DNA from: Polymorphobacter megasporae
GTDB taxonomy: Bacteria > Pseudomonadota > Alphaproteobacteria > Sphingomonadales > Sphingomonadaceae
DNA length: 64,000 nucleotides
Assembly (NCBI RefSeq): GCF_018982885.2
Contig: NZ_CP081848.1
Span: forward strand, 3,472,001 to 3,536,000
Direction of reading: 5' to 3'
Each line of letters starts with the position of its first letter. Position 1 is the stretch's first letter. The notes beneath the pieces were generated by a model. That model was not told the DNA's origin. It was given only the letters and a program-made list of their open reading frames with translations, and made no database searches. Below are positions 28,501-36,207 of this stretch, in pieces. The position numbers and the translations under genes were made by a program.

Positions 28501-31500
28501 CGTGCCGCCGCTTCCGGCGAAGGTGACGCCGCCGCCGGTCGCGACGATGCCGACGCGGCCGGCGGCGTGCTGGTCGAACGACGTCGCGGCGGTGCCGAGC
28601 GTGACCGACCCCGCGCCAACATCGAAGTTCGCGGTTTTCGCGGCGTTCGCCTGCGCGATCGATACGACTCCGCCGATCGTCGCATTGGTCGTCGCGCGGA
28701 TGATGGCGTTCGACCCGCCGAGCCCGGTCAGCACGCCGGTCAGCAGGGTACCGCTGGCGTCTGTCGCGGCGGTGTCAGCCCCGAGCCCGGTGACAGTCAG
28801 CGTTGTCGCGGTGACCGCGCCGGAGGTCGCCGAGGCGATGATATCGTCGCCGGCGGTCGCAGTGCCGATCGTCGCGCTGCCGCCGGTCGCGACGACCGAT
28901 GTCCCGGCAATGCCGGTCGCGATCGTCGCCAGTCCGCCGCCGGTCGAGGTCGCGCGGACGTTGCCGAGCGTCGCTGTGCCCGAGGTGATCGTCGCGGCCG
29001 TACTCGCGAGCGCGTCGACATTGCCGGTATCGGCGGTCCCGGAATCGACCACAGCCGTCCCGCCGCTCGCTAGTGCGCGGACGCTGCCGGTCGCGTGGCC
29101 CGTCGCGACGTGCGCGGTCGCCCCCGTCGCGACGACGTTCCCGCCCGCGGTGCCGGTGGTGACATCGGCGAGCCCTCCCGCCGTCGCGGTGACGTTACCG
29201 CTCGCCGTCGCGGTGCCGATCGTCGCGTTGCCGCTGCCAGACTGCGTCGCGGCGATGTTGCCGCCGTTCGCGGTGGCGGTCCCGATCGAGGCGAGGTTGC
29301 CGCCGGTGTGGACCGTCGCGGTGATATTGCCCGACACCAGCGACTGGCCGCTGACGACGCTCGCCGGGCCGAATTGCGCGTCGGCGGTGATGTTGTGCGC
29401 GTCGGCCAGCGTGATCGTCGCGCTGCCGCCGGTCGTCGAGCGGCTCGTCGCGCCAATGTCGGCGGCGACCGACACGCCGTCGCTGACGAGCGCTGCGTTG
29501 AATGCATCGGCGAGAATCGAGCCGCGCGCGCGTCCGGTGGTGACGGTCGCATCGCCCGACAGGCTATGCGCGGTGACGTTGCCGGTCGAGACCGCGCCGA
29601 GCGTCGTCCCGTTGGTGATCGTTGCGCTGGCGTCGCCGTCGGCGAGGATGTCGCCAACCGTCGCGGTGCCGGAAGCGATCAGTGCGATGCCGCCCGCCGC
29701 CGTTGCCAGCGCCCTGACGTCGCCGCGCGTCGTCGTGCCCGAGACGATCGTCGCAGTGTGGCCAGCGGCGAGGCTCTGCGCGGTGATCGTGCCGCCGACG
29801 GCGGTGTTCGTTCCCGCAGTCGCGGCAGTGATTGTCGCGTCGCCGGCATGGCTGGTGACGCCAATGTTGTGCGTTGCGGTGCCGTTCGCGAGCGTGGCGG
29901 AGTCGCGGGCGTCGAGCACGAGGTCGGCGAGCGGGGTGATCGTGGCAACGTCGCCCGCGGTGAGGATACCCATCGCCGTGATTCCGCCCGACACGCCGCC
30001 GGTACCGGCAGTGAGCGTCGTCGAGCCGATCGAACTGCCGTTATTGACGCCGATCGACCCAGCCGCTGTCGTCAGGATGATCCCTGCGTCGGGCACGGTT
30101 GCAGCGCCGTTGAATCCGCCGAGGTCGGCGTCGATCGTCTTGCGCTGGGTCGCGATGCTCGTCGCGTTGACCCCGGCGAGCGAAATCAGCCCGTTCGTCG
30201 CGACGTCGATCGCGCCGTTCGCCTGGATGCTGTCGCCGGTCAGCGACGCCGCGTTGCTCCCCGAAGTCGGGCCGCGCGCGGTGATCGTCCCGCCGCTGCG
30301 GAGCGCGGTCAGGGTAATCGTGCCCGGCGTCTTGAGCAGGATATCGCCGAGCGCCGCCTGTCCCGCGACCCCGCCGCCGAGCGCGATGCTCGAGCCCGCG
30401 ACGGTGTACGTGCCATGCCCGGCGGCCGTCGCGCCGTCGCCCGCAGCAACCGTACCGGTGACGCCGACCGCGTCCGCCGCAGAGATAGATAGATTGCCGG
30501 TCGTCGCCGCGTCGGCGATCGTAACCGTGCTGCCGGTCGAGGTCAGGGTGACATCGGCATCAGCGGCGGTCGTTGCGCCGGTGAACGTGCGCAGCGTCGG
30601 GTCGAACAGCGCGCGCTCGGTCGCGGTTCTCGCCGCGCCGGTCCCCGTAAGCGAGATCGTGCCGCCTGTCAGAACGGTGATCGCGCCGTTTGCCTGCAGC
30701 GCGGTGCCGGCGAACGATCCGGCGCTGCTGCCTGCCGTCAGACCGCCGACAGTGATCGTCTTGCCTGACTGCAGCGTGTCGACGATAACCGTTCCGGGCG
30801 ACGACAGCGCGACGGCTCCGGTGGCGCTCTGGACGACGCCGGTTCCGCCGAGCGTGATGCTGTTACCAGTCACGGAATAGTTGCCGCTGCCACCCGCTGT
30901 GAAGGCGTCGCCTACAGTGACGGTGCCGGTTACCCCCGCGAGGTCGCTCGCGACGATCGACAAATTGCCGGTCGATGCGGCGTCGGCGAGCGTCACGGTG
31001 CTCCCGGTCGAGGTCAGCGTGACGTCGGCGTCGGCGACGCTCGCCCCGGCGAATCCGCTCGCGATCGTATAGGCTCCGCGCCGCGTCGCGGTCGCCTGCG
31101 GCCCGGTTCCGGTGAGCGTGATCGCGCCGGTCGTCGTCGCGGTGATCGCGCCATTCGCCTGGAAGCCGACCCCGCTCAGCGAGCCCGCGCTCGTCCCGGT
31201 CGTCAGCCCGCGCGCGGTGACGGTGCCCCCCGCCTGCACCGACCCGATGCCGATCGACCCGGGTGAGGCGAGCAGCACGTTGCCGGTTGCGGCGATCAGG
31301 TTTGCGGTCGACGCCGTCCTGATTGCGCTGCCACCGGTCAGTGTCGCGTCGCCACCGGCTGCCGTAATGTTGCTTACGGTCAGCAGTCCCTGCGTCGGAT
31401 CGCTGCCTACGGGCGTGAAGTCGGCGTGGAGGTTGACCCCCGTCGCGGCGGCGACCGGCCCCACGGTGACGGCACCCGCCGCCGAACGGACTTCGACGCT

Positions 31501-34500
31501 GCCGGTGACACTTGTGTCGCCGCCAAGGGCGACATCGCGCTGCCCGACGGCAGTCCCGGTCGTGCCGATGATGTTCGCCGTAACGGTCGAGACCGCGCCG
31601 AGCGACACCGCGCCCGTGGTTTCGAAGCGGTTGGCGACGATCGGGGTGTAGCTCGCGACCGACGTTGCCGCGCCGGGATTGGCGAGCGACAGGCTGAGGC
31701 CGTCGATGCTGCCCAGCGTCACCGGCTGCGCGGTGTTGCCGAGCGCGATCAGGATCGCCGAGCGGTTCCCCGTCGTGGGGCCGACCCCTGCCCCAGCGAT
31801 CAGGTTCGCGCCGCCGCTGATCGACCCCGCGCTGTCGAGGACGAGGCGTTGTCCGCCGAAGCCATTGTCGTCGGCGATGATCGTTCCCGCCGCGCCGATG
31901 CCGCCGGTGCCAGTGGCGCGGATCCAGACGTTGCCGGTCGCCTTCTGCGTCGTTCCCGCGCCGCCGAGCGACACCGTCGCACCCTTGATGACGTAGTCGC
32001 CGCTGCCACCGCCGAAGCCCGCCTCGGCGTTGCCCGATACCGTTGCGGTCGTCGCGGCGGTGAGGAGGATATTGCCCGTTGCCGCGATCGCGCCGATTGT
32101 CACCCCGCTGCCGGTCGAGGTCAGCGCGATATTGGCATCGGGGACGGTGGCCGGGCGGGTGAAGCCAGCGAGATTCGCGTCGATCGCCTGGCGCGGCGTC
32201 GCGACGGTGAAGCCCGCGCCGGTGAGGTTGATCGCCGCGACCGTCGAGACCGCGACCCCGCCGTTCGCGGCGATGCTTGTGCCGGTAAGCAACGCGGCGC
32301 TGCTTCCAACCGTCGGGCCGCGCACCGTCGCACTGCCCCCGGCACGGACCACGTCGACCGTCACCGCACCCGACGAGGCGAGCAGGACATTGCCGAGCGC
32401 GGCGATCGCGTGCGCGCCGCTGGCCTTGGCGATCGCGGTCCCGGTCAGCGTGGCGTCGCCGCCGAACGCGCTGACGTCGCCGACGGTCAGCGTCGCGGCG
32501 TCGGCATGCAGTTTTGTGAAGGTCGCGGCCGACACGGGGCCGGTCACGGCGACGGTGCCGTGTGTCGCGGACACCTCGACGCTCCCGGTCGCGCTCGTCA
32601 CCCCGGCAAGCGACACTTCCCGGTTACCCGGGGGAAGTCCGGTCGAGCCGATGATGATCGACTGAATCGTCTTGATCGTGCCCGTGCTCGAGATCGCGCG
32701 ATTGAGGAGCAACGTCGGGATCAGCGTGCCCGCCTGAACGTCAGGTGTGTAGTCGGCGACGGTCGCCGCTCCGGCGCCGGCGGTCGCGGTGCTGAAGACG
32801 TTGGCATCGACCGAACCGAGCACGAGGCCGGTGGGCCCGCCGCCGATGCTCAGCAGCACGTCCGACCGGTTCGCCGCCGTCGCCGTTGCGCCAGCGCCCG
32901 CGATCAAGGTGAGCGGACCGCCCGTAGTAAACAGGGTGCCCGGCGCATCAAGGACGAGACGCTTGCCCCCCGAACCCGCGCTGTCCGCAATGAGCGTCCC
33001 GCTGGCGAAGATATTGGCGTCCGCCTGGGCGAGAATATTTCCCACCGCCGACTGCGTCGCGCCACCGGGTGCCAACGTCACGCTTTGCGCTTTTACCGTA
33101 TAGTCGCCCGCCGACGACACCGCGCCGGTCACGTTGGCCGAGCTTGTTGTCGCGGTGACCGTGACCGCTCCCGTGCCCCCCGAAGTCGCGCCGCCGAGGA
33201 GGACCGCGCCGTTCGCGGAGCTCACGCTGACCGCGTTGCGCGCGGTAACGACGCCGGCGGTGACATCATCGTTCGCGTTGATGGCGACGTTGCCCGTCCC
33301 GACCAGCGGCGGCAGCGTCGTGGCGAGCGCGATGTCGCCGACGAAGATGTTCGCGCCGGTGATCGTCAGCGTGTCGTCGTGGGTGACGTTCGCCCCGACC
33401 CCAGCCGAGCGCTGGAGCGCGACCGCGCCTCCGCCGGAAATCGTATAATTGCCGAGCGCGGTGATCGCCGCAGCGCCGGTATCGCTTGCGGTCAGCGTCA
33501 CCGCACCGGCGGCGGCGAGCGAATGCGTCGCGCTCGCGGTGCCGAGGGTGAAGGTCGTGCCGGTGCCGGTGATGTTCGCGGTCGAGGCGACATCGTTGAG
33601 CGTGACCACGCCACCGCCCGTCAGGGTCACGTCGGCCGCAGCGACCGCCCCGCCGGTGAACGTCGCGAGCGTCGGGTCGAGCGCCTTGCCGATCGATTGG
33701 GCCGACGTGGCGTTCAGCCCCGCCAAAGTGATCGCACCGCCGGTGTTGACCGTGACCGCGCCACCGCTACGCAGGCTGTCGCCGGTCAGCGACGCGGCGT
33801 TGGCTCCGCTCGAACCGCCAACGGTGATCGTCGTGCCTGCGCGGACCGCGTCGACCGCAATGACGCCGTCCGACTTTAGCGCGACACCGCCCGATGCGGC
33901 GATCACATGCGTCCCGTTCGATCCGGCAATCGCGGTCTTGCCGGTCAGCGTCGCATTGCCGCCGAACGCGCTGACGTCGCCGACCGATAGCTTGCCGATA
34001 TCGGCGTGGAGCATTGCGAACGTCTTCGCCGAAATTGGTCCCGTCAGCGTCACGTCGCCGTTCGACGCCCCGATGTTGAGCGCGCCGAGCGTGCTCGTGT
34101 CGCCGCCGATGGTGACGTCGCGGTGGCCGGGCGTGGTGCCGGTCGAGCCGATGGAGTTGTCGTGTGTCGTCGTGACGGAGCCGAACAAGATGGCGTTGGC
34201 AGTCGCGAGCGTGTCGTCGGTCGTCGCGCTGTAATCGGTCGCCGCTGCGGGATTTGCGATGGTCGCCGTACCTGCCAGCGATCGCGCGGCGACGTTTCCG
34301 AGCGTGATGTCGCCCGCCGCCGCGATGAGGATGTCCGACTGGCGCGCGGTGCCGCTGGCAAGACTGCCGCCACCACTGATCGCCGCGGCGCTGTCGAGGA
34401 CAAGCTTGCGGTCGCCCGCGCCGCCGCTGTCGGCGGTCAGGACTCCGGTCGTGCTGATGTCGCCGGTCGTCGATTTGATCAGAACATCGCCCGCGGCGGA

Positions 34501-36195
34501 TTGCGCCCCGCCGAGCGAAACAGCACCGCCTTTGACAGTATAATTCCCGGTCGACGTCACGGCACCCGACACCGTCGCCAGCCCCGTTGCAGAGACAGTG
34601 ATGGCATGCCCTGCCGAACCGGCGCTGCCCGAGGTCGCCCCGGCGAGCGTCACCGCCCCGGCGGCGGCAGATGCCGTGACCGCGCCCTGTGCAGCGACGG
34701 TTCCTGCGGTAATCGCGCTGCTGGCGGTGAGGACGACATCGCCGGTCCCGGCAAGCGTGCCGGCCGGGTTGCTCGCGATATTCCCGGCGAAGATGCTCGA
34801 CCCGCCGATCGCCAGTGAGCCGTCCTGGCTGACGTTCGCCGCGACTCCCGCCGCCGATTCGAAGGTGACCGCGCTGCTGCCCGAGATGGTGAAGTCGCCG
34901 AGTGTCGTGATCGTGCCGCCGCTGGCGATCAGCCCGAGCGCCCCAGCGGTCGAGGTGAAATTATGCGCCGCGCCGTCGACGCCGAGGACGATGCTCGTTC
35001 CCGCTCCGGTCAGGTCGCCGCCCGCGTAGACGTTACCGGTAAAATTTAGCGCGCCGCCGGTCGCAAAGCTGGCGCCACCGGTTGCGGCAACGCCCGCGAT
35101 GCTCGTCGCGCCTTTGATCACGGTGTCGATCCGCCCGCTGCTCGTCAGCGTCCCGGTCACTGCGAGGTCGCCGCCGAACTGCGCAGGCCCGCTGAAGGTG
35201 ATCGCGTTGCCGCCGCCGTCGATCGGCGCATCGCGGCCGATGGCGATTACGATGCCCTTGTCGGTCGCGGTTGCGGTGGTCGTGGTCAGGTCACCGGTAA
35301 CGTTGAGCAGCGTCCCGATCAGGTCCGCCGAGGTCGCGGCAGCGACGAGCACGCGCTGGCCGTTGACGGTGCCAGCCAGCGTCTGTGCGGTTGCGACCGA
35401 GGTGCCCGCGTCGATCTTGATCGAGATGATGCTCGTCGAATTGAGCGCGACAGTCGCATCGCTGGCGAGAACGAGAGCCGCGTCACCGCCCGCCGCCGAC
35501 AGCACGCCACCCTGAATGTCGAGCCTGGGTGCGACGAGGAGCAACACGCTGTCGGGCGCAATCGTTGCCTTGACTGAGCCGGCGTCGGCATCGACCGACA
35601 CCGCATTGGCACCGGTACCTGTAAAGCGCGTCGCTCCGCTGGCAAAATTGGCGAAGTCGGTATCGGTTACGCCGAGTGAACTGGCGACGAAGCCGGTCAG
35701 GTTGGTCACGGTCGCCGAATTGGCAAACGAGATGCCGCCCTCGTTGACGACGAAAATCGTTCCCCGGCTCCCTGCCACGGCGGAAGAATTGCCCTGCAGC
35801 GTCCCCGCGATCGTCGACGGACTGAGAGTGCCGGTGACGCGATTGAGCACGGAGAAGGCGGCGTCGCCGGCCCCCTTGAAGGTCACGGCGTTGCCTGCGC
35901 CGATGTCGAAGTTGCCCCAGTTGACGACTGCGCTCTGGCCGGCGGTTCCGGTGCCGACGGTAAGCGCGAGCGTGTCGGCGGTTCCGATCGTGCCGCCGAG
36001 GACGATCGTCGCCCCCGTGCCACCGCCGGCGGTGGTCAGTGTCGAGGTGTTTGCGCTCCCGATCGCCGCCGCTACATTACCGCTCGCGATCGTCCCGTTG
36101 TTCGGCAACGCGCCCGCAGCCTGCGCCGCGTTCGGCAGGAACGCCAGCGCGGCGACGGCGGTCCCATGGAACAGGCGGCTGCGCAGGCTGGTCAC
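22519..36195 (-). CDS. Giant filamentous-haemagglutinin-like exoprotein (TpsA)
   Basis: 4558 residues, a two-partner secretion exoprotein. A signal peptide ends at AQA (about residue 26). The TPS secretion domain follows, with NWGNFDIGAG (92-101), LNRVTG (117-122) and FVVNEGGISF (148-157), matching the conserved haemagglutination-activity motifs. The rest is almost wholly Gly/Ala/Thr/Val-rich short beta-strand repeats typical of a right-handed beta-helix. Larger repeats lie between DNA positions 29.9 and 34.6 kb. Four cysteines cluster near the C-terminus (4476, 4484, 4534, 4543); I saw no others. In HMW1-type adhesins such terminal cysteines tether the protein to its TpsB. It lies 12 bp after tpsB and overlaps the CHAT gene. 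Target surface is unknown. Confidence 0.93.
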   Translation of the reverse strand: MTSLRSRLFHGTAVAALAFLPNAAQAAGALPNNGTIASGNVAAAIGSANTSTLTTAGGGTGATIVLGGTIGTADTLALTVGTGTAGQSAVVNWGNFDIGAGNAVTFKGAGDAAFSVLNRVTGTLSPSTIAGTLQGNSSAVAGSRGTIFVVNEGGISFANSATVTNLTGFVASSLGVTDTDFANFASGATRFTGTGANAVSVDADAGSVKATIAPDSVLLLVAPRLDIQGGVLSAAGGDAALVLASDATVALNSTSIISIKIDAGTSVATAQTLAGTVNGQRVLVAAATSADLIGTLLNVTGDLTTTTATATDKGIVIAIGRDAPIDGGGNAITFSGPAQFGGDLAVTGTLTSSGRIDTVIKGATSIAGVAATGGASFATGGALNFTGNVYAGGDLTGAGTSIVLGVDGAAHNFTSTAGALGLIASGGTITTLGDFTISGSSAVTFESAAGVAANVSQDGSLAIGGSSIFAGNIASNPAGTLAGTGDVVLTASSAITAGTVAAQGAVTASAAAGAVTLAGATSGSAGSAGHAITVSATGLATVSGAVTSTGNYTVKGGAVSLGGAQSAAGDVLIKSTTGDISTTGVLTADSGGAGDRKLVLDSAAAISGGGSLASGTARQSDILIAAAGDITLGNVAARSLAGTATIANPAAATDYSATTDDTLATANAILFGSVTTTHDNSIGSTGTTPGHRDVTIGGDTSTLGALNIGASNGDVTLTGPISAKTFAMLHADIGKLSVGDVSAFGGNATLTGKTAIAGSNGTHVIAASGGVALKSDGVIAVDAVRAGTTITVGGSSGANAASLTGDSLRSGGAVTVNTGGAITLAGLNATSAQSIGKALDPTLATFTGGAVAAADVTLTGGGVVTLNDVASTANITGTGTTFTLGTASATHSLAAAGAVTLTASDTGAAAITALGNYTISGGGAVALQRSAGVGANVTHDDTLTITGANIFVGDIALATTLPPLVGTGNVAINANDDVTAGVVTARNAVSVSSANGAVLLGGATSGGTGAVTVTATTSSANVTGAVSSAGDYTVKAQSVTLAPGGATQSAVGNILAQADANIFASGTLIADSAGSGGKRLVLDAPGTLFTTGGPLTLIAGAGATATAANRSDVLLSIGGGPTGLVLGSVDANVFSTATAGAGAATVADYTPDVQAGTLIPTLLLNRAISSTGTIKTIQSIIIGSTGLPPGNREVSLAGVTSATGSVEVSATHGTVAVTGPVSAATFTKLHADAATLTVGDVSAFGGDATLTGTAIAKASGAHAIAALGNVLLASSGAVTVDVVRAGGSATVRGPTVGSSAALLTGTSIAANGGVAVSTVAAINLTGAGFTVATPRQAIDANLAGFTRPATVPDANIALTSTGSGVTIGAIAATGNILLTAATTATVSGNAEAGFGGGSGDYVIKGATVSLGGAGTTQKATGNVWIRATGTGGIGAAGTIIADDNGFGGQRLVLDSAGSISGGANLIAGAGVGPTTGNRSAILIALGNTAQPVTLGSIDGLSLSLANPGAATSVASYTPIVANRFETTGAVSLGAVSTVTANIIGTTGTAVGQRDVALGGDTSVTGSVEVRSAAGAVTVGPVAAATGVNLHADFTPVGSDPTQGLLTVSNITAAGGDATLTGGSAIRTASTANLIAATGNVLLASPGSIGIGSVQAGGTVTARGLTTGTSAGSLSGVGFQANGAITATTTGAITLTGTGPQATATRRGAYTIASGFAGASVADADVTLTSTGSTVTLADAASTGNLSIVASDLAGVTGTVTVGDAFTAGGSGNYSVTGNSITLGGTGVVQSATGAVALSSPGTVIVDTLQSGKTITVGGLTAGSSAGSFAGTALQANGAITVLTGGTISLTGTGAARTATERALFDPTLRTFTGATTAADADVTLTSTGSTVTIADAATTGNLSISAADAVGVTGTVAAGDGATAAGHGTYTVAGSSIALGGGVAGQAALGDILLKTPGTITLTALRSGGTITARGPTSGSNAASLTGDSIQANGAIDVATNGLISLAGVNATSIATQRKTIDADLGGFNGAATVPDAGIILTTAAGSIGVNNGSSIGSTTLTAGTGGVSGGITAMGILTAGDVATITPLADLVLDARDSATLANGTATHNIGVTSHAGDATITAATAGTNTAVGGTITAQSLAAGHTATIVSGTTTRGDVRALATAAGGIALIASGTATVGDILADGDASATITNGTTLGAVSTGNVTAHSLSGDATVTTGRARGSILADAFNAALVSDGVSVAADIGATSRSTTGGSATITLADAHNITADAQFGPASVVSGQSLVSGNITATVHTGGNLASIGTATANGGNIAATQSGSGNATIGTATASGNVTATAGGLADVTTGTAGGNVVATGATAHVATGHATGSVRALASGGTAVVDSGTADTGNVDALASTAATITSGTATLGNVRATSTGGGLATIATGIAGTSVVATGGSATIGTATAGDDIIASATSGAVTATTLTVTGLGADTAATDASGTLLTGVLTGLGGSNAIIRATTNATIGGVVSIAQANAAKTANFDVGAGSVTLGTAATSFDQHAAGRVGIVATGGGVTFAGSGGTLQSNVGGARTANAVADASTAGGGLSISAAISIDGATTDLVANAKTLGGGFDTQARQPGIVLAAAAGGGGSVRFATLTGGAVTVTAPGTIAIPTITATGNVALTGIAASGNDTATISPVAITIDGLDSGYGRVDVTAAGGAGAEVASLAVANGGQVGALQILSATGAATLRATPSDPTKINSILVGSQTGAASILNTAGGAASIANPDTVAAQTIVLRGRQAGSSVLATGPLLATGSILATGPSVTLGTVVVAGTAADGTGDISIAATNAASLAAGATETAVARRSIIVTGGTALLGDGTATGGTLAVSGTSVVVTRSAVAGDDILLTSGGAITATNATIMTTGSADLQAGDDTAGIGLISTGADAGTGYGAGHTVITDAIVAGTDATTNGALTRLAGANIVATAAGNIDFSAATLSAASGLGRDIHVESNGAVALAGATAARGIVVASIGLLAPTGTLTAGDDLVLVSTGAIDVRGATLRTVGSPSDLTDARRADGLLLTNVAGGGALTALGGSNIALAAGGTIDLGLVETMGASPSSLRAFSAAGITAAQAITTSGSIVLVGATVTAPFALTAGDDIVAVARGGSATLDGVLTTTGTSVSNAGLTDLAGNGVALPGETALGRTDGASILVAATGLSTVSADAASAGRYSVYGRGGIVLGTDATAAPGTTQNAARDILLEASIGTAPLPASISLANNMVLTANSDGVETASGSGFIADSLVVRLGNGDLNAGGATLRALRTPAASLGDQATVQVQPVVTDGVKSITIATLNSASADLRALNDVTIGSATVDGGLTLASTAGAVSLATLTVSTGTPLMTSAQVAAIDLKLSGATGATLGTVAAATNQLRDITVAASSGTASITGAASARDDIVVASTTGTASASELSFVGTASDSEAGVTTVAATDANGVALADAYQVSGPTITGLAGRNIVISGATGASLGTVTTNASDSLGDVRVVTAAGLATLDTVTSGGAGLPARVIVATRNGAATGTTLNASGDIIVDATQGSATLTTGNAGRDAIVVGPSVSIGTITAGDDIVAVATAGSLTAGALTSTGANSGDAVATIFRADGSSIVDPVEGGVVGGLTGGNVVALASGNLAVNAATAPGLVRLASLNGTTTVTTITGGDVFLTGFGVTAGTVTAGRDATVVSTGGDIAIATIAAARDLILNSANDIAVSGLSSAGGNATLTAVRDINLGATAAGDALDATGNITLTSGRDIIVVQRTNAGAALTATAGGAATFAETVSGGATSLAAQSDLILTADVTASGKLTLASTAGSITAPNVSGNGITLTAANAGTITGAATSTGALTATAESLAFGSITAAFDATLHAAGAITVTGATTTGGALTATSDSATIHTGAVTTGGPAAITANNGAIVVASLAATGAATLGASQSIEVTGAATTTGALNATATTGNLQFGSIAAGGAATLRARTALTVVGLVKSGAALDALSSSGALSLGSTQAATTVMLRGATGVAIAGGMTAGGAATITADTGPIATGDINAGGDALVTASTGSATLAAVSRAAKLTVTAATDATISGAVTTTGDTSITATNGSATIGGAVRTANYTVKANNGTITLGGATQASSGTMTLDSQRLSIGTGTTLVAATRIQLDVTGNAAGVSLGDGAGAAAGATKYTLSKADLRKFQTPVLEIAAVARPVDIGDVDLDGVTAVSGGLAGVTGAFGIRTTGDIRIADRLTFTSAAAATTPRVLTLGGAAGGADLDKTTTTANAIKVLAVSGLDNSVTGTGGQINAAGSTVQLRATYVALGETPSPAAGRPFIDELLPASGAPLNAAEARTQFVNNSASSLYLATPPYSKQAPAPQALVKAGTLVLAPGQWALIQNTGPTATPGGGIEAGTLKFNKVAGATSADPVIAVFGSIAGKTGIASAISINADNLDGISPNNIRVNGCVALSTSGCIQSAVSIPLINLADPGRTLLISSAPDLALSIELITGATNEALWREDDDDCAPGTGAARCAVTPTQTRSRGESRP
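29930..34545 (-). repeat. Large degenerate internal repeats in the adhesin gene
   Basis: Five repeat starts can be recognised by a (N/D/T)Y-x-V/I-x-G-x-x-(V/I)-x-L-G-G motif, at minus-strand positions 34545, 33105, 31998, 30882 and 30411. Unit lengths are about 480, 369, 372 and 157 residues. The long units share ordered landmarks: LVLDSAG.SISGG, RS.ILIA, ASYTP-like, GQRDV.LGGDTS, NLHAD, GGDATLTG, LLASPGSI, and VADADVTLTSTG. The last two units are shortened. This points to duplication of a whole beta-helix module. Confidence 0.75.
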
Positions 36196-36207
36196 GATCC
36201 TAGCTCC

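Noticed and set aside
28800-29950. Separate gene or CRISPR-like array in the short-period repeat part of the adhesin
   Set aside because: The period (about 12-20 residues) is coding beta-helix repetition in the adhesin frame, without identical DNA repeats or spacers.
23852-33879. Long plus-strand ORFs of about 600-900 codons opposite the adhesin gene (for example 23852-25756, 28139-30880 and 31426-33879)
   Set aside because: They lie antisense to a repetitive GC-rich gene, have Pro/Ala/Arg-biased translations without domains and no ribosome-binding sites. The adhesin frame has a signal peptide and TPS motifs.
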